From assembly GCA_050633785.1 (NCBI GenBank), contig JBOEHE010000043.1, positions 1 through 64,000 of the forward strand: a stretch of DNA of 64,000 nucleotides, in the 5' to 3' direction. Under the pieces are notes generated by a model. That model was not told the DNA's origin and searched no databases. It saw only the letters and a list, made by a program, of their open reading frames with translations. The stretch comes from CALKZN01 sp050633785. GTDB lineage: Bacteria; Pseudomonadota; Gammaproteobacteria; Arenicellales; Arenicellaceae. Both the position numbers and the translations under genes were made by a program. This document shows positions 36,201-43,544 of the stretch, piece after piece. Position 1 is the stretch's first letter; every line of letters begins with the position of its first letter.

Positions 36201-37398
36201 CGGTGCTATGGATGACGAGTTTGAGGTTTCTGCAATTGGAGCCTTGGCTGTTAGTTCGATCAGTAGCAGCAATGACCTTACCTTTCATGAGACGGATGTT
36301 ACTGTCGAAATCACTTTGGATTCGGAGGTTTCAATTGTGAATGAAAGTTCGGCGCTCATTGTGTTTGATTTCCCAGATACGTTTGGCGTTGATTCTTCCT
36401 CAACCATCAAATCGATTACACCGACTCCAGTTGCTGGAGGGACTTTTTCTGTTGATGAAGCAAACTCTATCGTTCGTTATGTGAGTGCAGGTGAAGCTAT
36501 ACCGGCAGGCACCTACACAGTGGTCATTGGACCGGTGTTTAATCCTAGTAGCGCAGGCTTACCAGGGAATCTGCTTGTGAGTACGCAGAGCAGTAACTTG
36601 ATGTATGACATGGGAATGGCGGCGATGCCAGCCATTGTGGCCTCCAATGCACCAGCCTTGGATTCAGGAATTCCAGATCAGGCACAGGTAAAAGAGTCAA
36701 CAGGTCCGATTCAGGTTGTCGCAGATCTGAACACGCACTTTTCTGATGCAGATGGAGACACATTGACGTTCACTGCAGCAAGTTCTGATAACGCTGTTGT
36801 GACAGTGATGACCAGTGGAGTCAATGGTCAGGAACTGAGCATTGAGGCTAAGAAGTTTGGTGTTGCAACTGTTACCGTGACAGCAACATCAATTGATGGT
36901 TTCACAACTGACGAATTCGACGTTAGCACCATTGGTGAATTGACCTTTAATTCTATTTCTTCGACGTCGGAAACTGCCGATGAGCCAGCCGATTTTGAGG
37001 TTAACTTTACTTTGGAAGAAACGGTCTCAAGCGATGGTGGTGACGGTGCCTATCTGTTTTTCACCTTTCCACCGAATTACGGTCTAACCGCTAATTCAGA
37101 TCTTATCAATTTACCGCCAGAACTGATAGGCACGGTGACAGTCGATCAAGGCAATTCGACCATCTCAATTGTTGCTGACGCAGCTAACATTCCTGCCAAC
37201 ACGTATATGTTGACCATTACCGGCGTTCGAAACCCGAACGAAACAGGAAACTTCGGAGAGTTGCATCTGGAAACTCGAAATGGAGGAGGCACCACGTTTG
37301 ACGAAGGTTCAATCACAATGCCAGAAATTACCATTGGACCAAGCACCTTTTTCGTTATTCCATTACCGAATGGAAAGTCGGTCGTTGCGCCTCAGTAA
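33280..37398 (+). CDS. Secreted 1372-aa Ig/cadherin-like repeat protein
   Basis: An N-terminal signal (IVSILVISFVSVSAYAG, cleavage about residue 46) precedes six modules starting near residues 45, 282, 515, 746, 984 and 1217, spaced about 233 residues apart. Each module pairs a beta-rich half (GAYIVFDLP, GTYTVVIGPVTNPSSAG) with a cadherin-like half (VADLNSNFNDSDGDTMTFTA, ANKFGTADVTVRATASDGF) rich in Asp, probably binding Ca. The last module is a half. The C-terminus FFVIPLPNGKSVVAPQ aligns in phase with the CFP...CL tails of two other proteins but has lost both cysteines. It is probably a surface or matrix protein. A strong terminator follows. Confidence 0.78.
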   Translation: MAFSSSTSSNRSFSNPGQVISKRFGSFFQRIVSILVISFVSVSAYAGSITAMSVSETSLEAAAASTYTFTFTPQTTVSQAQGNISDGTYFIIDMDNDFTVSGASLVSITPSTGMAINNRNDSTGTIRMYRSGSSGSIQGGQSYTVVISGIVNPAIPQIPGNHTITTSGGSGTIDSGSVAASEIVAATSNPPAVTTQISDRTGLEESQGLVQHVADLNSNFVDLDGETLTFTASSSDTTVADVVLSGANNRVLSLRANKFGTATITVRATSVDGFIEDQFNVSTIGAMTVNSISSTNDVAGGQTNITVNLTLESQVDRSSGDGAYIVFDLPNSFIVDSSSVIQSITPTPPGSFSSNRSVGASSVFMINDTSFGPGTYTVEFGPVTNPGTAGAPGDILISTVNGSSLTFDKGTIAAPAIGAAGTPTVTSPIADRINLREALGSVIHVADLNSNFNDSDGDTMTFTATSDDTSVVSVTNTGANGRVLSLQANKFGTADVTVRATASDGFVEDTFTVTTIGQLSIDSINPTSNFASQESDYSFTFTLETAVSRASGDGAYIVFDFPDDHGLDSNTLIKSISPDPGGSSDVNRNESTATISYRNTSNDIAAGTYTVVVGPVTNPSSPGSAGSMMISTVDGSSTTFDDGSLATPVIQTNEPTVSSEIPDQLGLKKVNGAVQISADLNNNFEDLDGDTITFTVASSDDTVVEATTSGTDGRILTIDPKKFGSATITVTATTSDGFITDEFDVSVLGALLVGSLVSTTNNIADRTKHTITLTIETPVLRGVSGAYISFDYPDDFGVDGSTIISPQSGLLSEGSWSSGFDAASSTIFYRNTGLDIPAGTYSFEISQLLNPASVGAFGSLLISSSNDSIVAPSTAIMFDMGSVDTPAIFDNKVSVSAPIADLLGLKQSDGMNQYVDDLNDHFTDSAGGTLSFTAVSSDDSIVSVTTTGTNGEVLTLEALKAGNVTITVSATSPNGAMDDEFEVSAIGALAVSSISSSNDLTFHETDVTVEITLDSEVSIVNESSALIVFDFPDTFGVDSSSTIKSITPTPVAGGTFSVDEANSIVRYVSAGEAIPAGTYTVVIGPVFNPSSAGLPGNLLVSTQSSNLMYDMGMAAMPAIVASNAPALDSGIPDQAQVKESTGPIQVVADLNTHFSDADGDTLTFTAASSDNAVVTVMTSGVNGQELSIEAKKFGVATVTVTATSIDGFTTDEFDVSTIGELTFNSISSTSETADEPADFEVNFTLEETVSSDGGDGAYLFFTFPPNYGLTANSDLINLPPELIGTVTVDQGNSTISIVADAANIPANTYMLTITGVRNPNETGNFGELHLETRNGGGTTFDEGSITMPEITIGPSTFFVIPLPNGKSVVAPQ

Positions 37399-37436
37399 CT
37401 GGCAAATAAACAGGTAGGCAAGGCAAGTGACAAGAA

Positions 37437-37469
37437 GGCCAGTAAGATTGCTCTTACTGGCCCTTTTTT
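37437..37469 (+). terminator. Intrinsic terminator after the repeat protein
   Basis: GGCCAGTAAG (37437-37446) and CTTACTGGCC (37453-37462) form a perfect 10-bp stem around ATTGCT, followed by CTTTTTT. Confidence 0.95.
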
Positions 37470-37539
37470 GAGCTAACTGTTGAGCTAGAATATTAAAAAA
37501 CTCTAGCTATTTTTTAAAATGGATAATCATTAAACCCCT

Positions 37540-40206
37540 TTACTCAGTAACGCTCGTTCCGCTGATAGAGATATTGTCTATCTGGTGATAAACCGCGCCC
37601 GTTAAATACTCACGGGTCGATTCAATCCGCAGCTCATGAGCACCTTCGGTTACGCCTGTAACGTTCAATGACAGGGTTGAATATTTTTTAACAGCAGGGT
37701 TTAAAGGACCAAAGTCGTGACTACCCAGCGATACACCATCAAAAAATACTTCTATCTTGCCACCGTCGCCATTACCATTATTCGCAACTGCCGCAATATC
37801 CATGTCGATATTCAAGTCGCCATTTTGCAAGCTGATGGTCTGGTAAAAACCACCACCGCCGGGATTGCCAATATGATTAGTGCCACTGACTCCGGCAGCA
37901 ATTTGGGCAGCATAGCTAGATGCTCCATTGTCAGTGGTATTCGTCATTAATACCGAGGTGACGGTATGGCCGTTGTTGGTTTCATAGAGCGTGAAACCTG
38001 AGAAATCCCCTGATTCAAAGTCACCATTGTTAAATGGTTGTGGAATGGGTTCGCCTATAAATTCAACTGAGGAAACATCGGCATCCACCAAATCGATAAC
38101 AACACTGGCTGGCGTAAATGTATAGCCGGGCTTACTTGCTGAAACGGTATAGGTTCCAACAGGCAGGTCATCAAATGAAAAGGTGCCTACATTACTTGAG
38201 ATAGCTGAGAATGAACTGTCGCCAATGACATTGATTGAAATGCCTTGAAGAGGTGTGCCAAATGCCGACACATTTCCGCTTATGCTGAAAATATCATTCG
38301 GTCCAGCCAAGGTGGTAAAGGTCGATACAAAGGTGTTTGACAGCGAATTGCCAGCAAAGTCTTCAAGTCCACTACCCAGCTCAACAGTGTAGCTTATGCC
38401 CTCGTCAAAAGGCACATAGGGATCAATCGTAAGTACGTTGTTTTGCTCATCAAAATCTATGTTGTTGCCTAAAACCCCCGCTGCATTACTCACCAAAATA
38501 TTCTGTGCATTAACAGTCAGAGGATTTAGCTGTTCTGAAAACTGCACAGTGATGTCAGAAGACAGGTTCACATCAATTGCGTTGTCAGCGGGAGAAATTG
38601 ACTCAACAGTAGGCGCAATATTATCAATCACCAACTCTGGAATCTGCACGCGAAAGTCGACTACTTGCCCATAGCTGAACGTTTCGCAAGCTGAAGCAGT
38701 CGAACCATATTTCATGGCCACTCGCATACGAGTATAACCTCCAAGAGCACTGTCAGGTATTGAGAAGTCGCCATCCACTAAACCGGTGCCGTTGCCTGCA
38801 AATATGAGCTCTTCATCCGAAAAATCACCATCTTGGTTGTAGTCGATAAACACACTCCAGAACACTGGGTATTGATAACCACTATAAGCCGGCTTCAAGT
38901 GCAGCAAATTATAAAAACGACTGACATCGAACACCGTGGATGTATTATTTCTGTATCCAGAGAAAGAACTGCTTTGAAAGCCGCTGGTGAAATTTCCAAC
39001 TCGCACAGAATCGACCCAAAAGAAAGAAACATTTTGTCCTGATGCTGAGCAATAATTTTGCTCAAATGCTTTGGTCGTAAAATCAAAACTCATCTCCTGT
39101 CCAAGCACATTACCATTCAGATCGCTCACAGAACCAGCCACCCTGACGGTATACACCGTTGAATAATCAAACGGTGTGCTAGGGGTAAATTGAACTCTGT
39201 TGCCAGACACGTTTATGTTTCCAGGATGATTTGATGCGCCGTTACTTACCGAAAACGTTGATGCATTGAATGTTTGTGAATCCATAGCTTCAGAGAACAA
39301 CACTTGAACCACAAAGTTAGTATTCACGTCACTCGCCCCGGAATCAGGAGATGTTGAGCTTACCGTTGGCGCTGTCACGTCAGGGGCTTCAGTGATGAAA
39401 GACCACAATGCATCGCCCATGAACGGATTGCCTGCTAAATCGGCCATGCCCGTTGCAACAACGTCATAGGCAGTAGACGCCATCAAAGGTTCCGTTGGAA
39501 CGAAGGTAACTACCGCACCATTGCTGCTGACGTTTCCGGCAATTGCCTGGCCTTGGCTGGTTAATGAAACGCTGTTTTGATTCACGGTTAATGGATCAAT
39601 CTCTTCAGAGAATGTGATCGAGATACTGGTGTTTGAATCAACATCCGTTGTGGTATCAACCGGAGTAGTAGCAACAACGATTGGAGCACTGCTATCAACC
39701 ACATCCAACACCACCGTGTAGTCTTCAACTTCACCATAAGTGAAACTGCCACACGAAGTTGGTGCACCGCCATACCTCATCGATATTCGCATGCGAGTTT
39801 GCCCACTCTGCGCATCATTAGGGATCACGATACTACCGTTTAGAGCACTGGATGATGAACCGCTGTAAACCTGCTCTGTCGATTGGAATGCATCATCTTG
39901 GTTAAAGTCGATCCAAACCCGCCAATGCTCGTTGTAGGAAGAGCTTCGAAAACCCGGCGTTAACGAAATAGCCACGGCTCCCGGAGCCAGGTTTATCACC
40001 TGCTGGGTGTTATCAGAGTAACCACCGTTCGAACCTGAAACATGGCTGAAAGAGCCAATATCAACCCTCTCTAGCCACTCATAGTTGGTGTTGTTACCTT
40101 TTGATGAGCAATAGGCAAAAACCGAAGAAGACATAAAAAATAGACTCAAAAATGCCAACGGCATGCTGACACTTCGTTTACTGATCAATAAAAATATAAT
40201 GTTCAT
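37540..40206 (-). CDS. Secreted GEVED/Big_5 multidomain surface protein
   Basis: This protein is 888 aa from ATG 40206 (CGGAG upstream), giving a clean signal peptide (LAFLSLFFMSSSVFA). Domain order: a GEVED domain (WRVWIDFNQDDAF...TYGEVEDYTV), two Big_5 Ig-like domains (PVDTTTDVDSNTSISITFSEEIDP; PDSGASDVNTNFVVQVLFSEAMD), a second GEVED-like domain ending TFSYGQVVDFRV, a third Big_5, a carboxypeptidase-regulatory-like domain (ISGNVSAFGTPLQGISINV) and a C-terminal carbohydrate-binding-like beta sandwich. It is probably an extracellular adhesin or matrix protein. It is convergent with the 1372-aa repeat protein. No anchor or sorting motif is obvious at its C-terminus. Confidence 0.85.
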   Translation of the reverse strand: MNIIFLLISKRSVSMPLAFLSLFFMSSSVFAYCSSKGNNTNYEWLERVDIGSFSHVSGSNGGYSDNTQQVINLAPGAVAISLTPGFRSSSYNEHWRVWIDFNQDDAFQSTEQVYSGSSSSALNGSIVIPNDAQSGQTRMRISMRYGGAPTSCGSFTYGEVEDYTVVLDVVDSSAPIVVATTPVDTTTDVDSNTSISITFSEEIDPLTVNQNSVSLTSQGQAIAGNVSSNGAVVTFVPTEPLMASTAYDVVATGMADLAGNPFMGDALWSFITEAPDVTAPTVSSTSPDSGASDVNTNFVVQVLFSEAMDSQTFNASTFSVSNGASNHPGNINVSGNRVQFTPSTPFDYSTVYTVRVAGSVSDLNGNVLGQEMSFDFTTKAFEQNYCSASGQNVSFFWVDSVRVGNFTSGFQSSSFSGYRNNTSTVFDVSRFYNLLHLKPAYSGYQYPVFWSVFIDYNQDGDFSDEELIFAGNGTGLVDGDFSIPDSALGGYTRMRVAMKYGSTASACETFSYGQVVDFRVQIPELVIDNIAPTVESISPADNAIDVNLSSDITVQFSEQLNPLTVNAQNILVSNAAGVLGNNIDFDEQNNVLTIDPYVPFDEGISYTVELGSGLEDFAGNSLSNTFVSTFTTLAGPNDIFSISGNVSAFGTPLQGISINVIGDSSFSAISSNVGTFSFDDLPVGTYTVSASKPGYTFTPASVVIDLVDADVSSVEFIGEPIPQPFNNGDFESGDFSGFTLYETNNGHTVTSVLMTNTTDNGASSYAAQIAAGVSGTNHIGNPGGGGFYQTISLQNGDLNIDMDIAAVANNGNGDGGKIEVFFDGVSLGSHDFGPLNPAVKKYSTLSLNVTGVTEGAHELRIESTREYLTGAVYHQIDNISISGTSVTE

Positions 40207-40771
40207 AAAACTCCGTATTGAAACTGGGCAAAACAAGATGAAAACTCGTGTGCACTTGCATCCACTGTATTCACATTCATTGCCCAATGGAGTCACCTCA
40301 TAACAAAAATGAAGCAACGTATTAAATTTACTTACCCACAAGCGAACTCGGCACAAGGCTCTTCAAGCCCTGCACGAACTAGTGGATGTGTATGACTGAA
40401 CTAAGCGGCCTGAAGCCACTCAAATAGGCGAGCTAAAAAACTGAAAATTTACGACCAAAGACTCGGTCGAACTGTGATATTTGAGAATAAATTGGTGAGA
40501 CTTGTGAAATTATTTTTGAAACTAAGAATCGGATTCTAAAGGTATTTATCATGAAAAAAACTCCTTGTTAAGTGGTTCAGCATGAGACTGACAGGGTGTC
40601 ACTTAACGAAGTTGGATTATACCAAAATACGGTCTTTTTGCATAGCCAGAAAAGCTGATCCTGCTTAATTAAATCATCTCGTTTGAGCCGATTAAAATGC
40701 ATTATCTGGCTCATAATATGAGTTGAATATTCGTTCTGGCCTCTTTAATTTTTTATACTTTATTGATAAAA
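40207..40771. other. Non-coding region upstream of the toxin-antitoxin pair
   Basis: About 560 AT-rich bases lie here. The clear structure is GTTAAGTG (40567-40574) / CACTTAAC (40600-40607), an 8-bp stem with a 25-nt loop. I see no gene or RNA. Confidence 0.4.
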
Positions 40772-40796
40772 GACTAAATTAAGACTATATTTAGTC
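40772..40796 (+). promoter_or_regulatory. Inverted-repeat operator of the Phd/RelE pair
   Basis: GACTAAAT (40772-40779) and its exact complement ATTTAGTC (40789-40796) are separated by 9 nt, 25 nt before the antitoxin start. This is typical of the site bound by a Phd/YefM antitoxin dimer for autorepression. Confidence 0.65.
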
Positions 40797-40820
40797 CTAT
40801 CAAACATAAGGGGGAAAGCC

Positions 40821-41090
40821 ATGAAATTATCAACCCGCATAAAGCCAATTAGCTATCTTAAATCTAAGGCCGCTGACGTATTGCGGGACATCAACGAGGA
40901 ACGAGAACCCTATATCATTACTCAAAACGGTGAAGCCAAGGCAGTGATCCAAGACATAAAAAGCTACGAACAAACTCAAGAAACCATGGCGCTTCTGAAA
41001 ATTCTGGCACTAGGCGATCAAGACATTAAAAATGACAAAACGGAACAAGCCAGCGCAGTGTTAAAGCGCATAAGAAACAGCGCTTCTTAA
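40821..41090 (+). CDS. Phd/YefM-family antitoxin
   Basis: This 89-aa protein has the Phd/YefM N-terminal DNA-binding fold: IKPISYLKSKAADVLRDINE followed by EPYIITQNGEAKAVIQDIKSYE. Its C-terminal tail, charged and probably disordered when free, binds the toxin. It lies 13 nt upstream of the RelE/ParE-type toxin. AAGGGGGAAAG precedes the ATG. It would neutralise the toxin and repress the operon through the inverted repeat upstream. Confidence 0.92.
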   Translation: MKLSTRIKPISYLKSKAADVLRDINEEREPYIITQNGEAKAVIQDIKSYEQTQETMALLKILALGDQDIKNDKTEQASAVLKRIRNSAS

Positions 41091-41103
41091 AATTACTTCT
41101 TAA

Positions 41104-41430
41104 ATGGCACACACCATTAAACTGACCAAAGGAGCGGTCAACGACCTTGAAGGCTTGTATGAATACATCGCCCAAAACGATTCTTCAAATAAGGCAAACA
41201 CCGTGCTTAATAAAATCGAAAACCATTTAGAGGCGCTTGCCCAAAACCCAGAACGTGGCAGCTACGTCAGAGAGTTACTCGAACTAGGCATCAAAGAATA
41301 TCGAGAAATCTATTTCAAACCCTACCGAATGATCTATCGCATCATGAACGCCACTGTCTACATCTACCTAATTGTCGATGGCAGGCGTAATCTGCAAGAC
41401 CTTCTGCAACAGAGGTTGCTCAACCATTAA
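41104..41430 (+). CDS. RelE/ParE-family toxin
   Basis: This 108-aa RelE/ParE-fold protein has TKGAVNDLEGLYEYIAQND, LEALAQNPERGSYVRELLELG and EYREIYFKPYRMIYRIMNATVYIYLIVDGRRNLQDLL, covering the conserved helix pair and beta-sheet. Members cleave mRNA on the ribosome (RelE) or poison gyrase (ParE); this one cannot be assigned to either from sequence. It pairs with the upstream Phd/YefM antitoxin as a type II module at the left edge of the defence island. Confidence 0.92.
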   Translation: MAHTIKLTKGAVNDLEGLYEYIAQNDSSNKANTVLNKIENHLEALAQNPERGSYVRELLELGIKEYREIYFKPYRMIYRIMNATVYIYLIVDGRRNLQDLLQQRLLNH

Positions 41431-41544
41431 AGTAAGTTCGCTAATGTGACTGTCTGCGCTATTTATTGCGTTTGTGGCATGGCATTGCAGAAGAGCTAAG
41501 GGTAAAGTTGAGACCCATAAGATAAATTTAAGTGAGGCTTCTTG

Positions 41545-41763
41545 ATGGTCATGTTTTTCCCCATAAACCACGAAATTGATTGCATTAACACGAACGGTAG
41601 AATATTGGGCCGAATCAAGTATGACAGTTCCGGGGATGGGTATATATTTCAGCGCGACAATGACTCTATTGTGTTATCAAGCGACGAAGAAACACGTATT
41701 GCAACCAAGTTAGCCTGCCTTAAGTCAGGCAAAGATGCTATACCTTTGCCAGATGATGATTGA
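41545..41763 (+). CDS. Small hypothetical protein
   Basis: This protein is 72 aa from ATG 41545, with GAGG 7 nt upstream. It is acidic, with a beta-rich start (FFPINHEIDCINTNGRILGRIKYD), GDGYIFQRDNDSIVLSSDEE, and an end of PLPDDD. No family is recognised. It lies 114 nt after the RelE-type toxin. The good ribosome site and biased composition favour a real gene; it may be a phage or mobile-element passenger. Confidence 0.5.
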   Translation: MVMFFPINHEIDCINTNGRILGRIKYDSSGDGYIFQRDNDSIVLSSDEETRIATKLACLKSGKDAIPLPDDD

Positions 41764-41910
41764 TTTTTGTTTTTCAAAAAACTATACAGGTGAAATAAAT
41801 TCTGTGCTTTGTTTTTAATGACGCTCGAAGCATTGCTTAGTTGTAGTAGCATAATCGCTCATTCATGAGCAGTGGCTATGATCCCTGTCAATTAAGCATA
41901 GTCAAAATGC

Positions 41911-41935
41911 AACTACCGAGGGTTTCTCGGTAGTT
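41911..41935. terminator. Hairpin between convergent genes
   Basis: AACTACCGAG (41911-41920) and CTCGGTAGTT (41926-41935) form a perfect 10-bp stem around GGTTT. The T-tract is poor on both sides, so termination is likely but not certain. Confidence 0.6.
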
Positions 41936-41943
41936 CGTTAAGA

Positions 41944-41962
41944 AGGGCTCTGACACCTTTTG
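41944..41962 (+). repeat. GGGCTCTG repeat, copy a
   Basis: AAGGGCTCTGACACCTTTT is the leftmost copy of a short dyad family (consensus AAAAGGGCTCTGACCCCTTT) that recurs around the transposase and the restriction island. Confidence 0.65.
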
Positions 41963-42008
41963 TTCCCTATATTTCTGGGTAAATAATCTAGCAGGTGTTT
42001 TTAAAACT

Positions 42009-42293
42009 CTAGAAAGAGTTAAGTACCACGCCAGCGTGAGGGTGAATAGCATCACCATCAACAACTCCCGCGTCAATCATTTCACCAAATACTTTTTTGA
42101 TTATGTCCGCAGCGGCATCCATTGTTGCTTGGTCAGGGTATCTCGCAAGAACAACACCTTTGCCATTGCCGTACGAGACGATATCAATAGAATCTGCGCC
42201 AATGCCTTCAAGGTCACTTCGAAGACTTTCAGCAATTTGACTTGCTTTGTCCATATCCAATGCTGCGAAACGTGTGATTGTGTAAACTGCCAT
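42009..42293 (-). CDS. Small alpha/beta protein of unknown function
   Basis: This protein is 94 aa from ATG 42293, with GGAG spaced 6-7 nt upstream; a start 12 nt earlier is possible. MAVYTITRFAALDMDKASQIAESL and IVSYGNGKGVVLARYPDQATMDAAADII suggest a ferredoxin-like fold, as in dimeric alpha/beta-barrel proteins. No catalytic residue or family is recognised. It is a single minus-strand gene between the toxin-antitoxin region and the RAYT remnant. Confidence 0.6.
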   Translation of the reverse strand: MAVYTITRFAALDMDKASQIAESLRSDLEGIGADSIDIVSYGNGKGVVLARYPDQATMDAAADIIKKVFGEMIDAGVVDGDAIHPHAGVVLNSF

Positions 42294-42400
42294 TTTATTC
42301 TCCAAGTGTTTATTTTTCTTGAGGCTATTGCCAGAAGATTTGGAAGTATAGGTGGGGTCAGATTATTAGTAAAATAATCATTGAAAGAAAAGGAAAGAAG

Positions 42401-42423
42401 AAAAGGGATCAGAGTCCTTTTTG
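42401..42423 (-). repeat. GGGCTCTG repeat, copy b (inverted)
   Basis: AAAAGGGATCAGAGTCCTTT lies 59 nt upstream of the RAYT start, inverted relative to the copy at 43165. The pair brackets the transposase. Confidence 0.65.
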
Positions 42424-42481
42424 CCCATCAAAAATTAAAGCGATATAATGAAGCATTGATTAATCGAAAAGGAGTTTCGAT

Positions 42482-43177
42482 ATGCCTAGATTGCCTTGAA
42501 TGGAAGCAAAAGGAGTTCCACAACATGTCATACAACGTGGTAACAATCGGCAAATATGTTTTGCTAGTGAACAAGATTTTTCTGCCTATGCTCATTGGCT
42601 TAAAAAATATTCTCATAAGTACCAAGTTGATATTCATGCATGGGTGTTTATGACGAACCACGTACACTTGTTGATGACCGCTCATGAAAGTTATGGTGTT
42701 TCAAAATTGATGCAGGCATTAGGCAGAAAATACGTGCAATATTTTAACCACAAATATAAAAGGTCGGGCACACTTTGGGAGGGACGTTTTCGCTCTTGTT
42801 TAGTTGAATCTGAAAAATACGTGCTTGAATGTTATCGTTATATTGAGCTCAATCCCGTGCGAGCCAACATGGTTGAAGCACCCGCTCAATACAAGTGATC
42901 TAGCCATACTGCGAATGCACATGGAGTAAAGTCGAGCTTGCTCACACCGCATTCAGTATATCTTCGATTAGGAAGGCCCCAAGAAAGTCGTCTGGAGGCG
43001 TATCGTTTATTCTTTAGCGGCTATGTTGATCAACAGGTGATTGAAGAATTGCGCTTATCGACGCAAAAAGGCATGGTGATTGGCAGTGATATTTTTAAAG
43101 AACAGCTGGCCGATTTGCATGGTCGTCGGGTCGATAATTTGAAAAGAGGAAGGCCTAAAAATGGAAAAGGGCTCTGA
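42482..43177 (+). pseudogene. REP-associated tyrosine transposase (RAYT/Y1_Tnp), two in-frame UGA codons
   Basis: The full 231-codon frame runs from ATG 42482 (AGGAG upstream) to 43177. It shows the Y1/HUH fold: VPQHVIQRGNNRQ, WVFMTNHVHLLM (HxH metal pair), GTLWEGRFRSC and ECYRYIELNPVRANMV (Tyr region). TGA replaces an expected Arg at codon 6 and an expected Trp at codon 139, in the usual YxWSS position. Everything else reads through normally, so the decay is recent. RAYTs act on REP palindromes, and one lies just downstream. Confidence 0.9.
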
Positions 43178-43189
43178 CCCCTTTACTTT
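43165..43189 (+). repeat. GGGCTCTG repeat, copy c
   Basis: AAAAGGGCTCTGACCCCTTT overlaps the 3' end of the RAYT frame and is the inverted partner of copy b upstream of it. Confidence 0.65.
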
Positions 43190-43202
43190 CGATGTACTGT
43201 AT

Positions 43203-43232
43203 GCGACGAGCGCATGGATGCGCTAGAGTCGC
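43203..43232. repeat. REP-like imperfect palindrome
   Basis: GCGAC (43203-43207) pairs with GTCGC (43228-43232). The inner stem is GCGCAT (43210-43215) with ATGCGC (43218-43223). A bulged GC-rich hairpin 26 nt after a RAYT gene is the classical REP arrangement. Confidence 0.6.
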
Positions 43233-43454
43233 AAATCAACATTTTTTAGCAAAACCTGTGGAACAATTGATTAATGACAATACATTGGTCGCACTGGCCT
43301 TATTAGTCGCTGAAAGCAAACCTGAACAAAAAGAACTGATGATACGGTTGGTTGAGCACTTTGTGCTGCTGTCCGACTTAGGAGACTCATGAATCCAAGA
43401 TGACCCCTTTTATCTCTGCTTTAACCTGTGGTCTTATATCCTTTTCGATATATG

Positions 43455-43472
43455 AAAAAGGGCTCTGCTTAA
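43455..43472 (+). repeat. GGGCTCTG repeat, copy d (left edge of restriction island)
   Basis: ATGAAAAAGGGCTCTGCTT (43453-43471) precedes the AbiE operon. An inverted near-copy lies at 55962-55979 after the last gene of the restriction operon. Confidence 0.65.
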
Positions 43473-43492
43473 TCTTAATTTCTTAGCATGAT

Positions 43493-43527
43493 AGTTCATT
43501 AATAGTAATTGTTCATTAATAATGAAC
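43493..43527 (+). promoter_or_regulatory. Operator-like repeats upstream of abiEi
   Basis: GTTCATTAAT occurs twice in direct orientation (43493-43502 and 43511-43520). The second forms a dyad with AATGAAC (43521-43527). They lie 18 nt before the antitoxin ATG. AbiEi proteins are known to repress their own operon by binding repeats. Confidence 0.6.
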
Positions 43528-43544
43528 ATGGTATATTGTTGAAC

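Noticed and set aside
42381..42685. Alternative frames over the RAYT start on both strands
   Set aside because: They are out-of-frame shadows of the transposase sequence.
42482..43177. Selenocysteine or UGA recoding in the RAYT
   Set aside because: The UGA positions correspond to ordinary Arg and Trp and no recoding element is visible; pseudogene decay is simpler.
43192..43392. 66-aa frame after the RAYT
   Set aside because: Its start lies in the REP-like palindrome and no family is recognised; the later part (FLAKPVEQLINDNTLVALAL) might be a gene fragment but cannot be supported.
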